From an uncultured Pelagibacteraceae bacterium (GTDB lineage Bacteria > Pseudomonadota > Alphaproteobacteria > Pelagibacterales > Pelagibacteraceae), in contig CACMJX010000002.1 of NCBI GenBank assembly GCA_902614055.1, positions 1-64,000 of the forward strand: DNA of 64,000 nt, given 5' to 3'. Positions 62,047 through 64,000 of this stretch are shown here, piece by piece. Both the position numbers and the translations under genes were made by a program. A model generated the notes under the pieces. The model ran no database searches. It was not told the DNA's origin and was given only the letters and a program-made list of their open reading frames with translations. Positions within the stretch are counted from its first letter, which is position 1; every line of letters begins with the position of its first letter.

Positions 62047-63200
62047 TGAATAGAAAAATACGCATCGGAATGGTTGGCGGTGGAAAAGATGCTTTTATTG
62101 GAAGTGTCCATAGAATAGCTTTAAGACTTGATGGGTATTATGAATTAGTTGCGGGATCATTTTCATCTGACTTTGATAATTCAAAAGAAACTGGAAAAAA
62201 TCTTGGTATAGAAAATGATAGGATCTATAAAACCTACCAAGAGATGGCAGAGAAAGAGTCTGTTAGACCCGACGGTATTGATGTAGTTTCAATAGTAACA
62301 CCAAATCATTTACATGTACCTATTGCAAAAATCTTTGCAGAAAAAGGGATTCATATTATTTGCGATAAGCCAATTGGTATGTCTAGTGAGGAAGCAATAG
62401 ATCTTAAAAAGATAATTGAAAGTAAAAAATTAATATTTGCTTTAACTCATAATTATACCGGTTATCCTATGGTCCGACATGCAAGATCCTTAGTTCAAAA
62501 AGGAGACTTAGGTTCTTTGAGAGTTATTCAAGCTGAATATCCTCAAGATTGGTTAACTACAAAGGCAGAAGATAGTGGATTAAAGCAAGCGGTGTGGAGA
62601 ACTGATCCCAATAGATCAGGCGCAGGTGGTTGTATAGGTGATATTGGAACTCATGCCTATAATTTGATTAGGTTTATAACTGAATTAGAGGTAGATGAAA
62701 TTTCGGCTGATATTCATACATTTGTTGAAGGGAGAAAAGTAGATGATAATGCGCAAATAATGCTAAGATTTATAGGGGGTGCGAAAGGATCAATATGGTC
62801 AAGCCAAGTAGCAGTTGGAAATGAAAATAATCTTAAAATAAGAATATATGGAGAAAATGCTGGAATTGAGTGGAGACAAGAGGATCCTAATTATCTTAGT
62901 TATACTAAATTTGGTAGTCCTGCTCAAAACATTACAAGAGGGAGCAATATCACGAGTGAAGAAGCTAAAAATGTAACAAGAATTCCTCAGGGTCATCCAG
63001 AAGGTTATTTAGAAGGTTTTGCTAATATTTATAGTGATGTTTACAAAGAGCTATCAGCTAATATTGATAGACAAGAATATGATAAGTCAAATAATTGTTA
63101 TCCTACAATTGATGATGGAATTGATGGAATGAAGTTTATAGAAAACGTGATTAAGTCAAGTAGGAACAATAGTAAATGGATCCAATTTAATTCTAATTAA
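62046..63200 (+). CDS. Gfo/Idh/MocA-family oxidoreductase
   Basis: RIGMVGGGKDAFIGSVHRIA; IVTPNHLHVPIAKIFAEKGIHIICDKPIG; GDIGTHAYNLIRFI. Confidence 0.92.
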   Translation: MNRKIRIGMVGGGKDAFIGSVHRIALRLDGYYELVAGSFSSDFDNSKETGKNLGIENDRIYKTYQEMAEKESVRPDGIDVVSIVTPNHLHVPIAKIFAEKGIHIICDKPIGMSSEEAIDLKKIIESKKLIFALTHNYTGYPMVRHARSLVQKGDLGSLRVIQAEYPQDWLTTKAEDSGLKQAVWRTDPNRSGAGGCIGDIGTHAYNLIRFITELEVDEISADIHTFVEGRKVDDNAQIMLRFIGGAKGSIWSSQVAVGNENNLKIRIYGENAGIEWRQEDPNYLSYTKFGSPAQNITRGSNITSEEAKNVTRIPQGHPEGYLEGFANIYSDVYKELSANIDRQEYDKSNNCYPTIDDGIDGMKFIENVIKSSRNNSKWIQFNSN

Positions 63201-63259
63201 ATTTTGTTGATAAATATAATTAATAAAACCCATTTTGATCTTTTATTTTTTTTAATAAT

Positions 63260-63288
63260 TTGAAATCAATTTTCTAGAATGATAAATT
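63260..63288 (+). promoter_or_regulatory. Putative sigma70-type promoter
   Basis: TTGAAA-(17 nt)-TAAATT, placing a transcription start just after 63290 at the base of the first hairpin. Confidence 0.5.
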
Positions 63289-63291
63289 ATG

Positions 63292-63335
63292 TTTACCATA
63301 TCTCATGGTAAAAAAGAGACCGATATCGCATCGGT
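63292..63335 (+). promoter_or_regulatory. Tandem perfect hairpins (structured 5' region of the small unit)
   Basis: TTTACCAT-ATCTC-ATGGTAAA (63292-63312, 8-bp stem) and ACCGAT-ATCGC-ATCGGT (63319-63335, 6-bp stem). Confidence 0.65.
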
Positions 63336-63372
63336 TAAAAGCGAGTTTTGGAAAAACAAACAAGGAGAGTGT

Positions 63373-63564
63373 ATGAAAAGAATGCACAGAGTATTAAGTT
63401 CGTTTAGCCGAGGCTCAAAGAATGCTAGGCTAAATCAACTTATGTTTCGAAACTTGAAAACTGTAGAAACAAATGCAAATGGTACAAGTGGATACGTTAT
63501 CAAATCTGGAAAAAATTCAGGAGAAACATTAGGTCACTTAAAGAAAGAGGCTAAAAAGTTTTAG
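63373..63564 (+). CDS. Small basic hypothetical protein (63 aa); start reassigned from 63289
   Basis: RBS-like AAGGAGAG just before ATG at 63373: MKRMHRVLSSFSRGSKNARLNQLMFRNLKTVETNANGTSGYVIKSGKNSGETLGHLKKEAKKF. Confidence 0.65.
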   Translation: MKRMHRVLSSFSRGSKNARLNQLMFRNLKTVETNANGTSGYVIKSGKNSGETLGHLKKEAKKF

Positions 63565-63577
63565 CTTAAAGAATGAG

Positions 63578-63614
63578 ATATGGGGCAATAATATTTACAT
63601 GCCCCATATTTTTT
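63578..63614 (+). terminator. Strong intrinsic terminator
   Basis: ATATGGGGCA-N12-TGCCCCATAT followed by TTTTT. Confidence 0.88.
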
Positions 63615-63619
63615 CCTTC

Positions 63620-64000
63620 CTATTTTACTGGTGTCATAATTTTTTGACCTTCAACTCCCATCGCAACAACAATAGCTTTAACAGGAACATCTCCAATATT
63701 TTTTGATTCATGGACTACACCCACATCCTCTACGAATGCATCTCCAGCTTTATAGATATAGCTTTTACCGCCTTGGATAAGTTCAATCTCTCCTTGTTGT
63801 ATCATTATTAAAACAGGGAATGAGTGAGTATGTGGAACAACTGGGCCTCCAACAGGAACGTTAAACTCAAATGCAGTTATCTTTGCTTTGCCTGAAGGAT
63901 AAACAATATCGTTACCCATGCCAGTCTGACTAGTTGATAAAATTCTTTTTACATGACCATCAGCAAAAACAGAGCTGTTTAAACCAAATGCTACAAATAA
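63620..64000 (-). CDS. Secreted cupin-domain protein, 5' end beyond the window
   Basis: Cupin motif PVGGPVVPHTHSFPVLIMIQQGEIELIQGG. The frame stays open upstream of the track's Met at 63919 and reads LFVAFGLNSSVFADGHVKRILSTSQTG, the tail of a signal peptide. Confidence 0.85.
   Translation of the reverse strand, partial: LFVAFGLNSSVFADGHVKRILSTSQTGMGNDIVYPSGKAKITAFEFNVPVGGPVVPHTHSFPVLIMIQQGEIELIQGGKSYIYKAGDAFVEDVGVVHESKNIGDVPVKAIVVAMGVEGQKIMTPVK

Noticed and set aside
1-64000. CRISPR arrays, transposases, integrases, phage genes, toxin-antitoxin or restriction modules
   Set aside because: Looked for repeat/spacer patterns and hallmark motifs on both strands and found none; the region appears to be ordinary streamlined chromosome.

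Overview
AT-rich (about 70% by eye), very compact alphaproteobacterial segment. Gene content, order and codon usage fit a SAR11 / Candidatus Pelagibacter-type genome. This assignment is by recognition; no search was run. The left ~32 kb is core genome, mostly on the minus strand: uppS(partial)-frr-tsf-rpsB, dnaE, lolD, lolC/E, proS, rnj, coaX, birA, a complete 14-gene nuoA-N operon (transcribed right to left), tRNA-Asp, tRNA-Val, lon, clpX, clpP, tig and tRNA-Leu. The right half is metabolic and transport content: an NCS1 transporter, an EamA transporter, a TRAP (DctPQM) transporter with hydroxyacid/aldehyde/SDR dehydrogenases, an FKBP-rhodanese fusion, a Baeyer-Villiger-type flavin monooxygenase, a GMC oxidoreductase, TerC, an M23 peptidase, DhaK/DhaL, a full sugar/polyol ABC transporter with two ATPases and a DUF2160-like small subunit, a sugar isomerase/Gfo-Idh-MocA pair, a small structured transcription unit, and a secreted cupin (truncated by the window edge). 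I saw no CRISPR array, prophage, transposon or defence island. The observations most worth checking are (i) the short unit at ~63260-63614, with tandem perfect 5' hairpins, a small basic protein and a strong terminator; (ii) a pseudoknot-like rpsB leader that pairs next to the start codon; (iii) intrinsic terminators placed between solute-binding-protein genes and their permease genes in two unrelated transporter operons; (iv) DhaKL without DhaM beside an ABC transporter and a sugar oxidation/isomerase pair; and (v) an FKBP-rhodanese fusion lacking the catalytic Cys.
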